The notes beneath the pieces are model-generated. The model was not told the DNA's origin, ran no database searches, and saw nothing but the letters and a program-made list of their open reading frames with translations. Below, piece after piece: positions 51,789-61,413 of a stretch of DNA of 64,000 nt (its first letter is position 1; the number at the start of each line of letters is the position of its first letter). Origin of the DNA: a bacterium A37T11 (GTDB lineage: Bacteria; Bacteroidota; Bacteroidia; Sphingobacteriales; Sphingobacteriaceae); assembly GCA_900109895.1 (NCBI GenBank), contig FOBR01000001.1:359332-423331 (forward strand), read 5' to 3'. The position numbers were made by a program, and so were the translations under genes.

Positions 51789-52514
51789 CTAAATATTGAG
51801 TACCAGTCGCTGTAAATATTGCCGAATGGTTTCTTCCAAGCCTAAATAAAGGGCATCGGCAATGAGTGCATGACCGATGCTCACTTCCTGCAAACCCGGA
51901 ATTTGCTGAAAAAAATAATGCAGGTTATGCAGGTCAAGGTCATGACCTGCATTCAGGCCTAAGCCCGCATTCTGGGCTGCAAGGGCAGCATCTATATAGG
52001 GTGCGATGGCTTTTTCCCGATCCTGGTGGTAGCCTGAAGCATAAGCTTCTGTATAAAGTTCTACCCGGTCAGCTCCTGTAAGCGCTGCTGCTTCTACTTT
52101 TTCAGGGTCAGGATCTACGAAAATAGATACCCGGATGCCTGCTTCCTTAAACAGGGCGCTCATTTCTGTTAAATATCCCCGATATTTTAGCGTGTCCCAG
52201 CCGTGGTTGGAGGTTACTTGGCCCAGTTCATCAGGCACCAGGGTTACTTGAGCTGGTTTATTGGCCAACACGAGGTCAATAAATTTTTGTTCACGGCAGT
52301 TGCCTTCTATATTAAACTCTGTGTGGATGTTTTCTTTTAGCGTGTATACGTCGCTATAGCGAATATGCCGCTCGTCCGGGCGTGGATGTACGGTTATCCC
52401 TTGTGCGCCGAAACGCTCACAGGCCAATGCGGCCTGAAGAACATCGGGAATGTTGCCCCCGCGTGAATTTCGCAGGGTGGCTATTTTGTTTATGTTAACG
52501 GATAGTTTGGTCAT
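51789..52514 (-). CDS. pdxJ: Pyridoxine 5'-phosphate synthase
   Basis: 241 residues. TIM-barrel motifs: [40 protein letters not shown] (His and Arg active site), [33 protein letters not shown] and [15 protein letters not shown] with [17 protein letters not shown]. It closes the ring of pyridoxine phosphate from DXP and amino-acetone phosphate. A perfect TATTTTTG box (52545-52552) lies 30 bp upstream of the ATG. Confidence 0.95.
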   Translation of the reverse strand: MTKLSVNINKIATLRNSRGGNIPDVLQAALACERFGAQGITVHPRPDERHIRYSDVYTLKENIHTEFNIEGNCREQKFIDLVLANKPAQVTLVPDELGQVTSNHGWDTLKYRGYLTEMSALFKEAGIRVSIFVDPDPEKVEAAALTGADRVELYTEAYASGYHQDREKAIAPYIDAALAAQNAGLGLNAGHDLDLHNLHYFFQQIPGLQEVSIGHALIADALYLGLEETIRQYLQRLVLNI

Positions 52515-52567
52515 CTTTTAAATGGGTCATTAACCGATTAAGGACAAAAATACAAACTGTTCAATCA

Positions 52568-53110
52568 TTACTGGGAAGAACTTTCTTTGTAAATATCACG
52601 AAAATTTCTTCCCAAACCATTATAATCTAATCCATAGCCCACTACAAATTCGTTTTTGATCTCAAATCCTATATAGGCCAGGTTGTTAAAGCGGTGTTGC
52701 ACCGCATCTGGTTTGAGCAGCAAGGTACACACGGCTACGGAAGCTGGTTGTTGGGCCTTAACCAGGTTCAGCGTGTGGTTTAGTGAGTTGCCACTATCAA
52801 TGATGTCTTCTACGATAATAACCTCCCGCCCCCGGAGGCTCACATCCAGACCGATCATCTCGCGGATTTGCTCATCTCTGCTGGTGCCATTATATGATTT
52901 GAGCTTAATAAAACTTACTTCTGATGCGACTTCTATTTGCTTCATCAGGTCGCCTAAAAACATAAAACTGCCATTCAATACGGCGAGAAACAGGGGTTTG
53001 CGACCTTCATAGGCCACATTGATCTCGATGCCGATGAGCCGTATCCGTTTTTTGATCTGTTCATATTCAATAAACCTTTCAAATTCTTTTTGGTCTATCT
53101 GAATCTTCAT
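52568..53110 (-). CDS. hpt: Hypoxanthine phosphoribosyltransferase
   Basis: 180 residues. The PRPP loop VIIVEDIIDSGNSLNHTL and the metal site FLAVLNGSFMFLGDLM are typical of type I phosphoribosyltransferases of the HGPRT group. It salvages hypoxanthine and probably guanine. The start overlaps the stop of the transglycosylase gene by 4 bp, so it is coupled to that gene. Confidence 0.9.
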   Translation of the reverse strand: MKIQIDQKEFERFIEYEQIKKRIRLIGIEINVAYEGRKPLFLAVLNGSFMFLGDLMKQIEVASEVSFIKLKSYNGTSRDEQIREMIGLDVSLRGREVIIVEDIIDSGNSLNHTLNLVKAQQPASVAVCTLLLKPDAVQHRFNNLAYIGFEIKNEFVVGYGLDYNGLGRNFRDIYKESSSQ

Positions 53111-55164
53111 TTCCCGTCTTCTTTTTTCTTTTTTCCAAAGATCTTTTCGAGCAATCCACGCGCTTCCTCAATCTCCTTTTCGAAGAACGATACAGAATCT
53201 GGAGGTGTTTGCAATGAATCTATATTTGCCGGCGGTGCTGGCCGCAGCGATTCTTTCAGCCTGACCCCGTAAAACCCATAGCTGCGCGAAGTGTCAACCG
53301 GTGCCCACCCTCTTCGGGCCATAAGACTGCCGATGAGCCTGAAATAACCGGATAGGTATGGCTTTAGGCTGCCATCATACTGGAATGGATAGAGGCCGCC
53401 CTTTGGCCGTGGAACGATGCTGGCCAAATAGATGCTTTCACCCAAATCAAGCTCGGAGGGGTGTTTTCCAAAATAATACCTCGATGCTTCGCCGATTCCG
53501 TACACGTTGCGGCCCCATTCTATGATGTTGAGGTATACCTCGAGCATCCGGTTCTTGCTGATGACTTTGTTATTTTCGATAAGCCATACAATTAATATTT
53601 CCTCTACTTTCCTTGCCAGGGTTTTATCACGCGCCAGGAAAACGTTTTTCACCAACTGCATGGAAATGGTGCTTCCGCCTCTTCTAAAAGCCTTGGCTTT
53701 GTAATTTGTAGCGATAGAGCTGCGAATGGATTCTTCTACAAAACCGTGGTGAGAGAAGAAAGAGGGGTCTTCGGCCGTCATTAGCGCGTTTTTTAAATAA
53801 GGTGAGATCTGGTCAAGCGGCGTAAAATTTGGATTATCCGGCCCTACGGTAATATTGCGCATGGGTTTTCCATATTCATAGGGTGTATATACAAAGGGCT
53901 GGTTAATCCGGGAAAAATTGGTTTTGCCCCAGGCATTGATTCGGAAATGTTCGGGTTTCAGCGTTGATTCAAACTTTACGCTATCGGGTTGGCTGTCGTC
54001 CAGGTAAAAATCAAGTGTGTATTGCAGTGTGCCGCCAACGCGTATGCCTTCTAACGATTCAAACAAACCTGTAGGAAAGGAGTCAAAAATATCCTGTGCT
54101 TCCAATTTGGGGGTACTTATGCCAAAAGCATACGTTTTCACGGGGCTTAATGTGTACTTTGCATAAGGATGCAGTATGAGTTTCTTGGTTCTGAACTCCG
54201 AAGTTTTGTCCAACCCGATGTAATTTTTACCTACCACGACCTCTGCATTGGCTTCGGCATTGGCTACCCCTACATCGTTGTTGGCGATGCGCCAATGATG
54301 AACCTTTAGATTCTTGATGGCCCAACTGCCACTGATCTGCAATTCATCCTGATCATTCCAGAATACATTCTTCAAGTGGGTTTCAATGGTGTCAAATTGT
54401 AGCTTCAATCCATACTTACGTTCTAATAACGGAAACTCGACGGGCTTACCCTCTGCAAAAAACCGAAGATACAGTTGTTTTTTGCCGGGGTACAATTCGC
54501 CGGTGGCGTGCCATACGGCTTCTTTTTTATTTAGATAGATCGTGGAGGTAAGGTCTCCGTCATCAATATCTGCTTTGGGTATACTAATGACGTGATGCAA
54601 CGAATCATCCTGGTAACTGATGCTGAAGTTTCGCATGGTCATATTTTCAGGTATTTTATAGAGCACATTGTTAAGCATGCGGTTTGCCAGGTCTGAAAGG
54701 TCTACCTTTTCTTTGGCGTCTGTGCTATCTGTCTTTTTCTGCCTGAACAAAAAATCATAATTGCTGGTGCTGTCTTTTTTGACCAATGTAATGGCGGCTT
54801 CGTGTATGTCAAGGCTTTCCAGCTTAATCTCACCAAAGATTAACGGAAACAAGCGCACACTGACCTCCAGGTTTTTTATCGTCATTAGTCTGGGCCGGTT
54901 CTCTGGCAATAACTGGAGTCCTTCTAAGGCTACGGTTGTTAAACCTGAAAAATGCGCCTTTTTTAGCTCAAGCTTTATATCATAGGTGGCCAGTGTTTTG
55001 GCTTTTGCCTTTTCAATGGCTCGGCCCAAAAGGCTATCCCGCTTATTGAGGAGTATAATGCCGGCTATAAGCAGCACCAACAAAAATCCACCCAGCACAA
55101 ATGCAGCTATTTTTAATGTTTTTGGCTTTATTTTTTTGAATGCCTCTCCCAGCCTATTGCCCAT
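53107..55164 (-). CDS. AsmA-like N-terminal domain fused to a GT51 peptidoglycan transglycosylase
   Basis: 685 residues. One transmembrane helix (about 18-42, LKIAAFVLGGFLLVLLIAGI) precedes about 400 residues of beta-rich AsmA-like repeats (LLPENRPRLMTIKNLEVSVR to NAWGKTNFSRINQPF). The last 240 residues are a GT51 domain: ALMTAEDPSFFSHHGFVEES (catalytic Glu in the EDxxFxxHxG motif), FRRGGSTISMQLVKNVFLAR, RMLEVYLNIIEWGRNVYGIG, and ASIVPRPKGGLYPF. No transpeptidase domain follows. It should polymerise glycan strands. Overlaps hpt by 4 bp. Confidence 0.85.
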   Translation of the reverse strand: MGNRLGEAFKKIKPKTLKIAAFVLGGFLLVLLIAGIILLNKRDSLLGRAIEKAKAKTLATYDIKLELKKAHFSGLTTVALEGLQLLPENRPRLMTIKNLEVSVRLFPLIFGEIKLESLDIHEAAITLVKKDSTSNYDFLFRQKKTDSTDAKEKVDLSDLANRMLNNVLYKIPENMTMRNFSISYQDDSLHHVISIPKADIDDGDLTSTIYLNKKEAVWHATGELYPGKKQLYLRFFAEGKPVEFPLLERKYGLKLQFDTIETHLKNVFWNDQDELQISGSWAIKNLKVHHWRIANNDVGVANAEANAEVVVGKNYIGLDKTSEFRTKKLILHPYAKYTLSPVKTYAFGISTPKLEAQDIFDSFPTGLFESLEGIRVGGTLQYTLDFYLDDSQPDSVKFESTLKPEHFRINAWGKTNFSRINQPFVYTPYEYGKPMRNITVGPDNPNFTPLDQISPYLKNALMTAEDPSFFSHHGFVEESIRSSIATNYKAKAFRRGGSTISMQLVKNVFLARDKTLARKVEEILIVWLIENNKVISKNRMLEVYLNIIEWGRNVYGIGEASRYYFGKHPSELDLGESIYLASIVPRPKGGLYPFQYDGSLKPYLSGYFRLIGSLMARRGWAPVDTSRSYGFYGVRLKESLRPAPPANIDSLQTPPDSVSFFEKEIEEARGLLEKIFGKKKKEDGK

Positions 55165-55253
55165 CTATATTTTATATATGTACGTTAAATGTAGAATAAT
55201 CGGTAAATATCAATAAAAACGCGCATTTGGCAAGTTTTGTGTGCCCTGTTTTG

Positions 55254-55261
55254 TATTTTTG
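55254..55261 (+). promoter_or_regulatory. -7 promoter box (TATTTTTG) of the Mrp/ApbC gene
   Basis: A perfect TAnnTTTG match 21 bp before the ATG at 55283. TTTG at 55226-55229 is at a plausible -33 spacing. Confidence 0.5.
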
Positions 55262-55282
55262 TGTAAATATTAATTCATCAGC

Positions 55283-56359
55283 ATGATTACCAAAGAACAA
55301 GTGCTCCAGGCGCTGAGCCATGTGGAAGAGCCCGACCTGAAAAAGGATCTGGTGACCCTGCGCATGATTGAGAATATCGAGATATCACCAGGTAAATTGA
55401 GCTTCCAGGTGGTGCTGACTACGCCTGCATGTCCATTAAAGGATTTTATAGAGCGTGCTTGCCGCAATGCCATTGCCCACTTTATTGATAAGGATTTGCA
55501 AGTTACTATCCACATGATATCGCGCGTTGCTTCACAAAAAGACGGCCAGCTGGCCAATATAAAAAATATTGTCCTGGTGGCTTCTGGCAAGGGGGGGGTG
55601 GGCAAATCTACCGTTGCAGCAAACCTTGCCTTGGCACTTAGCATGAGCGGCGCACAGGTTGGCCTGATCGATGCCGATATATATGGACCTTCAATGCCGA
55701 TTATGTTTGGGTTGGAGGGAGCTCGCCCCAAGGCTTCGCAATCAGCCGATGGCAAGTCGCGCATTGCGCCGATTGAAAAATACGGCATCAAACTATTGTC
55801 CATTGGCTTTTTTACAGATCCAAACCAACCAGTTCCGTGGCGAGGTCCTATGGTCAGCACGGCTGTCAAGCAGCTTTTTAACGATGCCGATTGGGGGGAG
55901 CTGGATTATTTGATTGTAGACCTGCCCCCAGGAACGGGCGATATTCACATTACTGTTGCGCAAACGTATCCCATAACCGGGGCGGTGGTGGTTACCACAC
56001 CGCAAAACGTGGCTCTTGCGGATGCCCACAAGGGTGTTGGGCTGTTTTTAATGAACCCGATCAATATACCCCTTTTGGGCGTTATTGAAAACATGGCCTA
56101 CTTTACGCCGGCAGAATTGCCTGAAAATAAATATTACATTTTTGGCAAAGGCGGGGGCAAACGCCTTGCGGAATATTATGATGTACCTTTTTTGGGAGAA
56201 ATACCCCTGGTAAAGGGTATAAGTGATGCCGGAGATAACGGAATGCCTATTGTGCTGGACGATGACTCACCATTGGCGTTTTCATTTAAGGAAATTGCAG
56301 GCAAAGTGGCACAGCAAATTTCCATTCTGCAAGCTATACCCAAGCTTAGCCCTGTATAA
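55283..56359 (+). CDS. apbC: Mrp/NBP35 family iron-sulfur carrier ATPase
   Basis: 358 residues. An N-terminal MIP18-like domain (about 1-85) precedes the deviant P-loop ATPase: VLVASGKGGVGKSTVAANLA, VGLIDADIYGPSMPIMFG, VPWRGPMVSTAVKQLF, LIVDLPPGTGDIHIT. The CxxC used for the cluster in many Mrp proteins is not evident in the C-terminal third (it reads NMAYFTPAELPENKYYIFGK). It transfers Fe-S clusters. The NifU-like gene follows on the same strand 76 bp later, which fits. Confidence 0.88.
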   Translation: MITKEQVLQALSHVEEPDLKKDLVTLRMIENIEISPGKLSFQVVLTTPACPLKDFIERACRNAIAHFIDKDLQVTIHMISRVASQKDGQLANIKNIVLVASGKGGVGKSTVAANLALALSMSGAQVGLIDADIYGPSMPIMFGLEGARPKASQSADGKSRIAPIEKYGIKLLSIGFFTDPNQPVPWRGPMVSTAVKQLFNDADWGELDYLIVDLPPGTGDIHITVAQTYPITGAVVVTTPQNVALADAHKGVGLFLMNPINIPLLGVIENMAYFTPAELPENKYYIFGKGGGKRLAEYYDVPFLGEIPLVKGISDAGDNGMPIVLDDDSPLAFSFKEIAGKVAQQISILQAIPKLSPV

Positions 56360-56435
56360 TGGAGTTATTATGTGAAAGAACAGCTATTATTTATAAAAAT
56401 AAGTTATCTTTACGCCTATTTTAATTTAATGAACT

Positions 56436-56714
56436 ATGAATATATTGGAAAGAGTCGAGCAAGCTTTGGAAACTCTGCGGCCGTATTTGGAGGCCGATGG
56501 AGGGAATGTGACCATTGAAGAGATTACGACAGACAATGTAGTTCGACTTCGATTATTGGGTTCATGTGCTTCATGCGCCATGAGCATCATGACTTTTAAG
56601 GCTGGTCTGGAACAGGCTATAAAAAAGGCCGTTCCGGAAATTACTTCCGTTGAAGCATTGAATATAACCGATATAAACGATCCGAACGCAACTTTACCGC
56701 AGCAGGTAATTTAA
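56436..56714 (+). CDS. NifU-like C-terminal domain protein (Fe-S scaffold)
   Basis: 92 residues. The NifU C-terminal domain is complete: ALETLRPYLEADGGNVTIEE and LLGSCASCAMSIMTFKAGLE, where C-A-S-C is the cluster-binding pair. Such Nfu proteins carry Fe-S clusters to targets. TATCTTTA (7/8 match) lies about 22 bp before the ATG. It is paired with Mrp, so the two may form an assembly unit. Confidence 0.9.
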   Translation: MNILERVEQALETLRPYLEADGGNVTIEEITTDNVVRLRLLGSCASCAMSIMTFKAGLEQAIKKAVPEITSVEALNITDINDPNATLPQQVI

Positions 56715-56763
56715 GCAAAGGCTGTTTTAACACAATTTAACGCATAAAGATTGTAGTTTTTGA

Positions 56764-56771
56764 TAGCTTTG
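56764..56771 (+). promoter_or_regulatory. -7 promoter box (TAGCTTTG) of the 215-residue carboxypeptidase-like protein
   Basis: A perfect TAnnTTTG match 27 bp before the ATG at 56799. Confidence 0.45.
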
Positions 56772-56798
56772 GACCAGCACTATTTTTAATGCTAAACA

Positions 56799-57446
56799 AT
56801 GAGGCACTGGATATCCATACTAGCAGTTTTAATATGCGCAGGAACCGTTTCTGCTCAGCAACTTCATGCCAAGAAGATGCTGCAGTTTACGGGCATTGTG
56901 TCCAACGCGGATACAAATATGGTAGTGCCTTATGTTACAATCACTAATCTGAGCGAAAATAAGCAATACGTGGCCAACTACCAGGGTTATTTTTCATTTG
57001 TGGCCCAAGAAGGTGACACCATTCATTTCAGGGCAATTGGCTATAAAGAACAGTATGCCGTGATTCCACACACTACGGATGATAAGTATACGGCTATGAT
57101 TCATTTGACACCCGAATCTATTAATCTCCCGGAACTGGTTATCCATCCTTTACCGTGGGCAAGTATTGATGAATTTAACCGCTATTTCATGAATATGAAG
57201 ATTAACTATGACGATATAGGCCTGGCCCAACGAAACCTGTCGCACGAAAGTTTGGTAGCTATGTCTAAGATCACTCCTCGAAATGCGCAGGAAATGCAAA
57301 CTTTCTCCTCCATACAGCGGCATATTGAAATGACCAACTCCCATATGAATATGCGCTATGCTAACCCATTGCTAAGCCCTTTGGCTTGGGGTAATTTTAT
57401 TAATCAGATTATCCAAGGCAACGAAAGCCGGTCTAAAAATGAATGA
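56799..57446 (+). CDS. Carboxypeptidase-regulatory-like domain protein, exported
   Basis: 215 residues with a signal (MRHWISILAVLICAGTVSAQ). The CarboxypepD_reg-like domain (about 25-115) contains FTGIVSNADTNMVVPYVTIT and FVAQEGDTIHFRAIGYKEQY. The remaining helical 100 residues have no motif I recognise; they are Met-rich (MTNSHMNMRY). Similar in layout to the protein at 10.6 kb. Function unknown. Confidence 0.72.
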   Translation: MRHWISILAVLICAGTVSAQQLHAKKMLQFTGIVSNADTNMVVPYVTITNLSENKQYVANYQGYFSFVAQEGDTIHFRAIGYKEQYAVIPHTTDDKYTAMIHLTPESINLPELVIHPLPWASIDEFNRYFMNMKINYDDIGLAQRNLSHESLVAMSKITPRNAQEMQTFSSIQRHIEMTNSHMNMRYANPLLSPLAWGNFINQIIQGNESRSKNE

Positions 57447-57493
57447 TGTTTTTGAATGATGAATGACTAAATAAAATCATAATTCATAATTAA

Positions 57494-58057
57494 TTATTCT
57501 TCCCACCGAACCACCGTTTCTACCGATTTGCGGTTTGCTGCTTTTGGTTCTTCTTGGTGATAGCCCATATAAAATAGGCCAATACACTTTTCATTGGGTG
57601 CTAAATTCAGAAAATCGCTCAATTGACTGATGGTGCCGGGGCTGCTCCAGTAGCCGCCAATGCCTAATGCTGAAGCGGCCAGCCACAAGTTTTCTACCGC
57701 GCAGGCTGTGGCTGCCAATTCTTCCCATTCAGGTAATGCGCCGCTGACATGTAAATTAATGGCGATAACGGCAGATGACTGCAGGACTTTCTCACGCGTG
57801 GCATCCAGCTTTTTTTGCATAAATAGGGGTGCGGGAGTGCCTTCCTGATAAAGTTCGGCAAATTTATCTGCAAGTTTTACCAGGCCGTTACCCCGAAATA
57901 TGGTAAAGCGCCAAGGCTGCGTCAGTTTATGGGTGGGCGCTGTATTGGCAGCCTCTATTACCTCAAGCAACGTTTCTTTGCTAATTTCCTCACGCGTGTA
58001 GCTCGCTGGGAAAATACTTCTTCTGTTTTTAATTAGGTTGATTAATTCCTGACTCAT
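57494..58057 (-). CDS. Nitroreductase family protein
   Basis: 187 residues. The FMN-binding start LINLIKNRRSIFPASYTREE is present, with ANTAPTHKLTQPWRFTIF and LGIGGYWSSPGTISQLSDFL. Family members reduce nitro groups, quinones or flavins with NAD(P)H. It is 20 bp downstream of gltX on the same strand, so it may be cotranscribed. Substrate unknown. Confidence 0.85.
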   Translation of the reverse strand: MSQELINLIKNRRSIFPASYTREEISKETLLEVIEAANTAPTHKLTQPWRFTIFRGNGLVKLADKFAELYQEGTPAPLFMQKKLDATREKVLQSSAVIAINLHVSGALPEWEELAATACAVENLWLAASALGIGGYWSSPGTISQLSDFLNLAPNEKCIGLFYMGYHQEEPKAANRKSVETVVRWEE

Positions 58058-58077
58058 ATATTTGTTAATACTGGTAA

Positions 58078-59598
58078 TTATTGGAGCTGTTCAAGTAATT
58101 GGTGTATCCTGCGTACGGTTTCTTCCCGTCCTAATAGTTCGGCAATATCAAACACGTGAGGCCCGAATTTCCCTCCCACGAGCATGATTCGCAAAGGCAG
58201 CATCAGTTCGCCGGGTTTGAGTCCGGTCGACTCTGCAGACAACTTGAAGAAGTGTTCAATCTCGCCGGCGTGCCAGGGGTCAAAACTCGAAAGACGTTCG
58301 GCAAGTTCCGTATAAAAGGCTGTTTTCTCAAGGCTCCATTTGGGCTTGACGGCTGCGAGGTCATACTGTACAGGGGGCGAAAAAAAATAGCTTGCCTGCT
58401 GCCAAAATTCTGACAAAATAACGATCCGGTCTTTTAACAATCCGAACACCTTTAATAGATAGGCGTCATCTTTGGCAAGGTGGCCATTGGTTGCTAAAAT
58501 AGCCTTAAGCTCTGGCAGCAAGTCCATGTCGGCTTTCTGCTTAAGCCATTCATGATTAAACCAACGTGCTTTTTCAATATCAAATTTGGCCCCTGCCTTA
58601 CTTACCCGATCCAGATCGAATTTACTGATTAGCTCTTTTAATGTAAAGAGTTCCTGCTCAGTTCCGTCATTCCAGCCTAAAAGGGCCAGCATATTAATAA
58701 AGGCTTCCGGCAGATAACCCAATTCACGGAATCCTTCGGTCAATTCGCCTGTTTTAGGGTCTGTCCAGTTCATGGCATATACCGGGAAGCCCAATCGGGC
58801 GCCATCGCGTTTACTGAGTTTCCCATGACCGTCTGGCTTCAAAATAAGTGGAAGGTGTACCCATTTGGGCATTTGATCAGACCACCCAAGATACTCCCAA
58901 AGCAGCACGTGCACCGGCGCTGATGGTAGCCATTCTTCCCCCCGGAATACGTGGGTGATCTTCATTAAATAATCATCCACCACTACGGCTAGGTGATAGG
59001 TAGGCATGCCGTCGGCTTTTAGCAGCACTTTATCATCGACCAGGGAGGTTTCGAATGAAACATTCCCCCGGATTTCGTCTTGCAAATTTACGGTTTCGTC
59101 GGATGGCACTTTTATACGTATCACATGGGGTATCCCTGACCCAACCAACGCCTGTGTTTCAGCTGCACCAAGCCTGAGTGAATTGTTCAGCTTATCTCTG
59201 TTTTCATGATTGTACTTGAAGTTTGGGGATGTACTGCGTTGTGATTCCAGTTCTTCGGGGGTATCAAAGGCATAGTAGGCATAGCCGGCTGCTACAAGCT
59301 GTTCTGCGTATTGTCGGTAAATAGCCTTGCGTTCGCTTTGCCGGTATGGGCCATAGGCTCCCGGCTTTTCGGGGCTTTCATCGGGGCTGATGCCACACCA
59401 TTTAAGGCAGTCTGTTATATATTCTTCGGCCCCCAGCACGTAGCGCGTTTGGTCTGTATCTTCTATGCGTAGTAGGAAGTCTCCACCGTATTTTTTGGCA
59501 TACAAATAATTGAACAGGGCTGTTCTTACTCCGCCTAAATGTAACCCTCCGGTAGGGCTGGGTGCAAAGCGCACCCTAACTTTCTTATCCTCAGTCAT
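58078..59598 (-). CDS. gltX: Glutamyl-tRNA synthetase
   Basis: 506 residues. The class I HIGH motif is FAPSPTGGLHLGGVRTALFN (HLGG form), and the KMSKS motif is GKLSKRDGARLG. FRGEEWLPSAPVHVLLWEYL and AFINMLALLGWN are typical GluRS segments. Charges tRNA-Glu. The ATG is 5 bp after a perfect TATCTTTG box (59604-59611), so the message is nearly leaderless. Confidence 0.95.
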   Translation of the reverse strand: MTEDKKVRVRFAPSPTGGLHLGGVRTALFNYLYAKKYGGDFLLRIEDTDQTRYVLGAEEYITDCLKWCGISPDESPEKPGAYGPYRQSERKAIYRQYAEQLVAAGYAYYAFDTPEELESQRSTSPNFKYNHENRDKLNNSLRLGAAETQALVGSGIPHVIRIKVPSDETVNLQDEIRGNVSFETSLVDDKVLLKADGMPTYHLAVVVDDYLMKITHVFRGEEWLPSAPVHVLLWEYLGWSDQMPKWVHLPLILKPDGHGKLSKRDGARLGFPVYAMNWTDPKTGELTEGFRELGYLPEAFINMLALLGWNDGTEQELFTLKELISKFDLDRVSKAGAKFDIEKARWFNHEWLKQKADMDLLPELKAILATNGHLAKDDAYLLKVFGLLKDRIVILSEFWQQASYFFSPPVQYDLAAVKPKWSLEKTAFYTELAERLSSFDPWHAGEIEHFFKLSAESTGLKPGELMLPLRIMLVGGKFGPHVFDIAELLGREETVRRIHQLLEQLQ

Positions 59599-59603
59599 GC
59601 CGG

Positions 59604-59611
59604 CAAAGATA
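59604..59611 (-). promoter_or_regulatory. -7 promoter box (TATCTTTG) of gltX, 5 bp from the ATG
   Basis: A perfect TAnnTTTG match on the minus strand ending 5 bp before the gltX ATG, as for glnS. Transcription would start at or next to the start codon. Confidence 0.5.
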
Positions 59612-59681
59612 GGCAGAAAATTGCCTTCTATCCTGTGTTTTCAAATAGATTTCTGTATTTTGGCAGAACTTTGATAATAGC

Positions 59682-60926
59682 ATGATGCGGATGAACCCTT
59701 ACCAAAACAGCCAAAAGTGGAAATTTCTATTGTTGATCTTTGCTGCGATCATCGCAACGGCTTCTTTATTATATACCAATTTTTTGGTTAAGAATTTATC
59801 GATCTCAGAACGGACCCGGGCCGAGGTATGGGCCATTAGTACCCGCAATATCTATGCAATGCCCGATCTGGACGATCAATTCATTACCTATTATTATCAA
59901 ATAAGAGACAGTTTAGCAGTCCCGGCAATCATTACCAATGAAAAGGACAGCATTATTTATTGGAAAGGCCTCGATACTACCCGCACCAATATCCGGATTG
60001 AAGAAAGCAAGTCTTCGCCGGCTATGGCTAAGCTTCGTTATGACCCTGGATATTTTAAAACGGAATTAGCTTCGATGAAGAACCGGCATGATCCCATCGT
60101 AGTGGAATTATATGGGGGAGAAAAATGGTTTATCTATTATAAAGATTCGCTTTTACTTACCCAAATGCGCATATTTCCATATGTTCAACTTACGTTGATT
60201 GCTATTTTCCTGGGCATTGCTTATTCGGTGTTCAACTCCATAAGAAAATCAGAACAAAACCAGGTATGGGTAGGTTTGGCCAAGGAAACGGCCCACCAGC
60301 TAGGCACCCCCATATCCTCATTAATGGCCTGGCTTGAGTTGGTCAAAGCAAAATTTGGTGCGGATGATGATCCGCTGATCTTAGAGATGGAGATGGACGT
60401 AAAACGCCTTGAAATAGTAGCCGACCGTTTTTCAAAGATTGGTTCCAGGCCTGTGTTACAAAGCCATGTAGTTTATAAGGTTATTACAGATTTTGTAAAT
60501 TATTTTAAAGCGCGTACCAGCGATAAAATTATCTTCAATGTTTCGGGCGATATGCGCGCCGAAGCTATGCTAAATGCTCCTCTATTTGACTGGGTGCTAG
60601 AAAATGTACTTAAAAATGCAGCCAACGCCATCGAACATGCAGGCCGGATCGATATTGTCATTACAGAAAATCTTGCGAAAGATGAAATCTTTATAGATAT
60701 TAGCGATACCGGAAAGGGCATTCCACGGGCTAAGTTTGACACCGTGTTTCAGGCAGGGTACACGACCCGCAAAAGGGGTTGGGGATTAGGTTTGACATTG
60801 ACAAAACGCATGATTGAAAATTACCATAACGGTCAAATATTTGTGAAAGAATCGGAGGTAGGCAAAGGCACTACTTTCAGAATCATATTAAATAGTAGCT
60901 TAACATATGAACCCGCTAAAATCTGA
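59682..60926 (+). CDS. Orphan sensor histidine kinase
   Basis: 414 residues. Two transmembrane helices (about 15-35 and 165-190) flank a periplasmic sensor domain of about 130 residues. The dimerisation/phosphoacceptor box is VGLAKETAHQLGTPISSLMA, with His206 in a HQLGTP motif. The N box is VLENVLKNAANAIE, the G1 box SDTGKGIPRAKF and the G2 box RGWGLGLTLTKRMI. No response regulator lies next to it. The likely start is one of the Met codons of MMRMNPYQN. Signal unknown. Confidence 0.87.
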   Translation: MMRMNPYQNSQKWKFLLLIFAAIIATASLLYTNFLVKNLSISERTRAEVWAISTRNIYAMPDLDDQFITYYYQIRDSLAVPAIITNEKDSIIYWKGLDTTRTNIRIEESKSSPAMAKLRYDPGYFKTELASMKNRHDPIVVELYGGEKWFIYYKDSLLLTQMRIFPYVQLTLIAIFLGIAYSVFNSIRKSEQNQVWVGLAKETAHQLGTPISSLMAWLELVKAKFGADDDPLILEMEMDVKRLEIVADRFSKIGSRPVLQSHVVYKVITDFVNYFKARTSDKIIFNVSGDMRAEAMLNAPLFDWVLENVLKNAANAIEHAGRIDIVITENLAKDEIFIDISDTGKGIPRAKFDTVFQAGYTTRKRGWGLGLTLTKRMIENYHNGQIFVKESEVGKGTTFRIILNSSLTYEPAKI

Positions 60927-61413
60927 CGAGTATCCCGCGCTTTATACCCCTTATATTGATACTGTTAAAGGAAGTGTTATAAAGGCGTTGCAATCACAGG
61001 TCACTTCTTTTCCTGACTTTATCCTTAATATTCCCCGCGGCAAGGGCGATTATGCCTATGCCGAAGGCAAATGGACTATTAAGGAGGTTCTAGGACATGT
61101 ACTTGACTTTGAACGGATCATGGCGTACCGCGCGCTTCGCTTCGCCAGGAATGACACAAAAGCGCTCACCAGTTTTGAACCCGAAGACTTTGTGGCCAAT
61201 GCGCGCTTTAACGAACGGACCTTAAAGAGCTTTGCCGAAGAGTTTGTGCTGATCAGGCAGTCAAACCTCTTTCTATTTAAGACGTTTAATGACCATGAAC
61301 TTACCCGCAAGGGCCTGGCATCTGACAGGCTTATTAGTGTACGTGCGTTTTTATACATCATCGCCGGACATTTAAACCACCACCGTCATATTATTCAGGA
61401 AAGGTATCTATAA
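60907..61413 (+). CDS. DinB family protein
   Basis: 168 residues. The four-helix DinB fold has a His triad: VLGHVLDFERIMAYR (first His), RNDTKALTSFEPEDF, and IIAGHLNHHRHIIQERYL (last two His). Family members are metal-dependent thiol transferases, often with mycothiol or bacillithiol, or stress hydrolases; the exact activity is unknown. It overlaps the histidine kinase by 20 bp, so the two are coupled. Confidence 0.83.
   Translation: MNPLKSDEYPALYTPYIDTVKGSVIKALQSQVTSFPDFILNIPRGKGDYAYAEGKWTIKEVLGHVLDFERIMAYRALRFARNDTKALTSFEPEDFVANARFNERTLKSFAEEFVLIRQSNLFLFKTFNDHELTRKGLASDRLISVRAFLYIIAGHLNHHRHIIQERYL

Noticed and set aside
55270..55869. Minus-strand 199-residue open frame opposite the Mrp gene
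   Set aside because: Antisense to a clear Mrp ATPase; composition follows the sense codons and no domain is seen.
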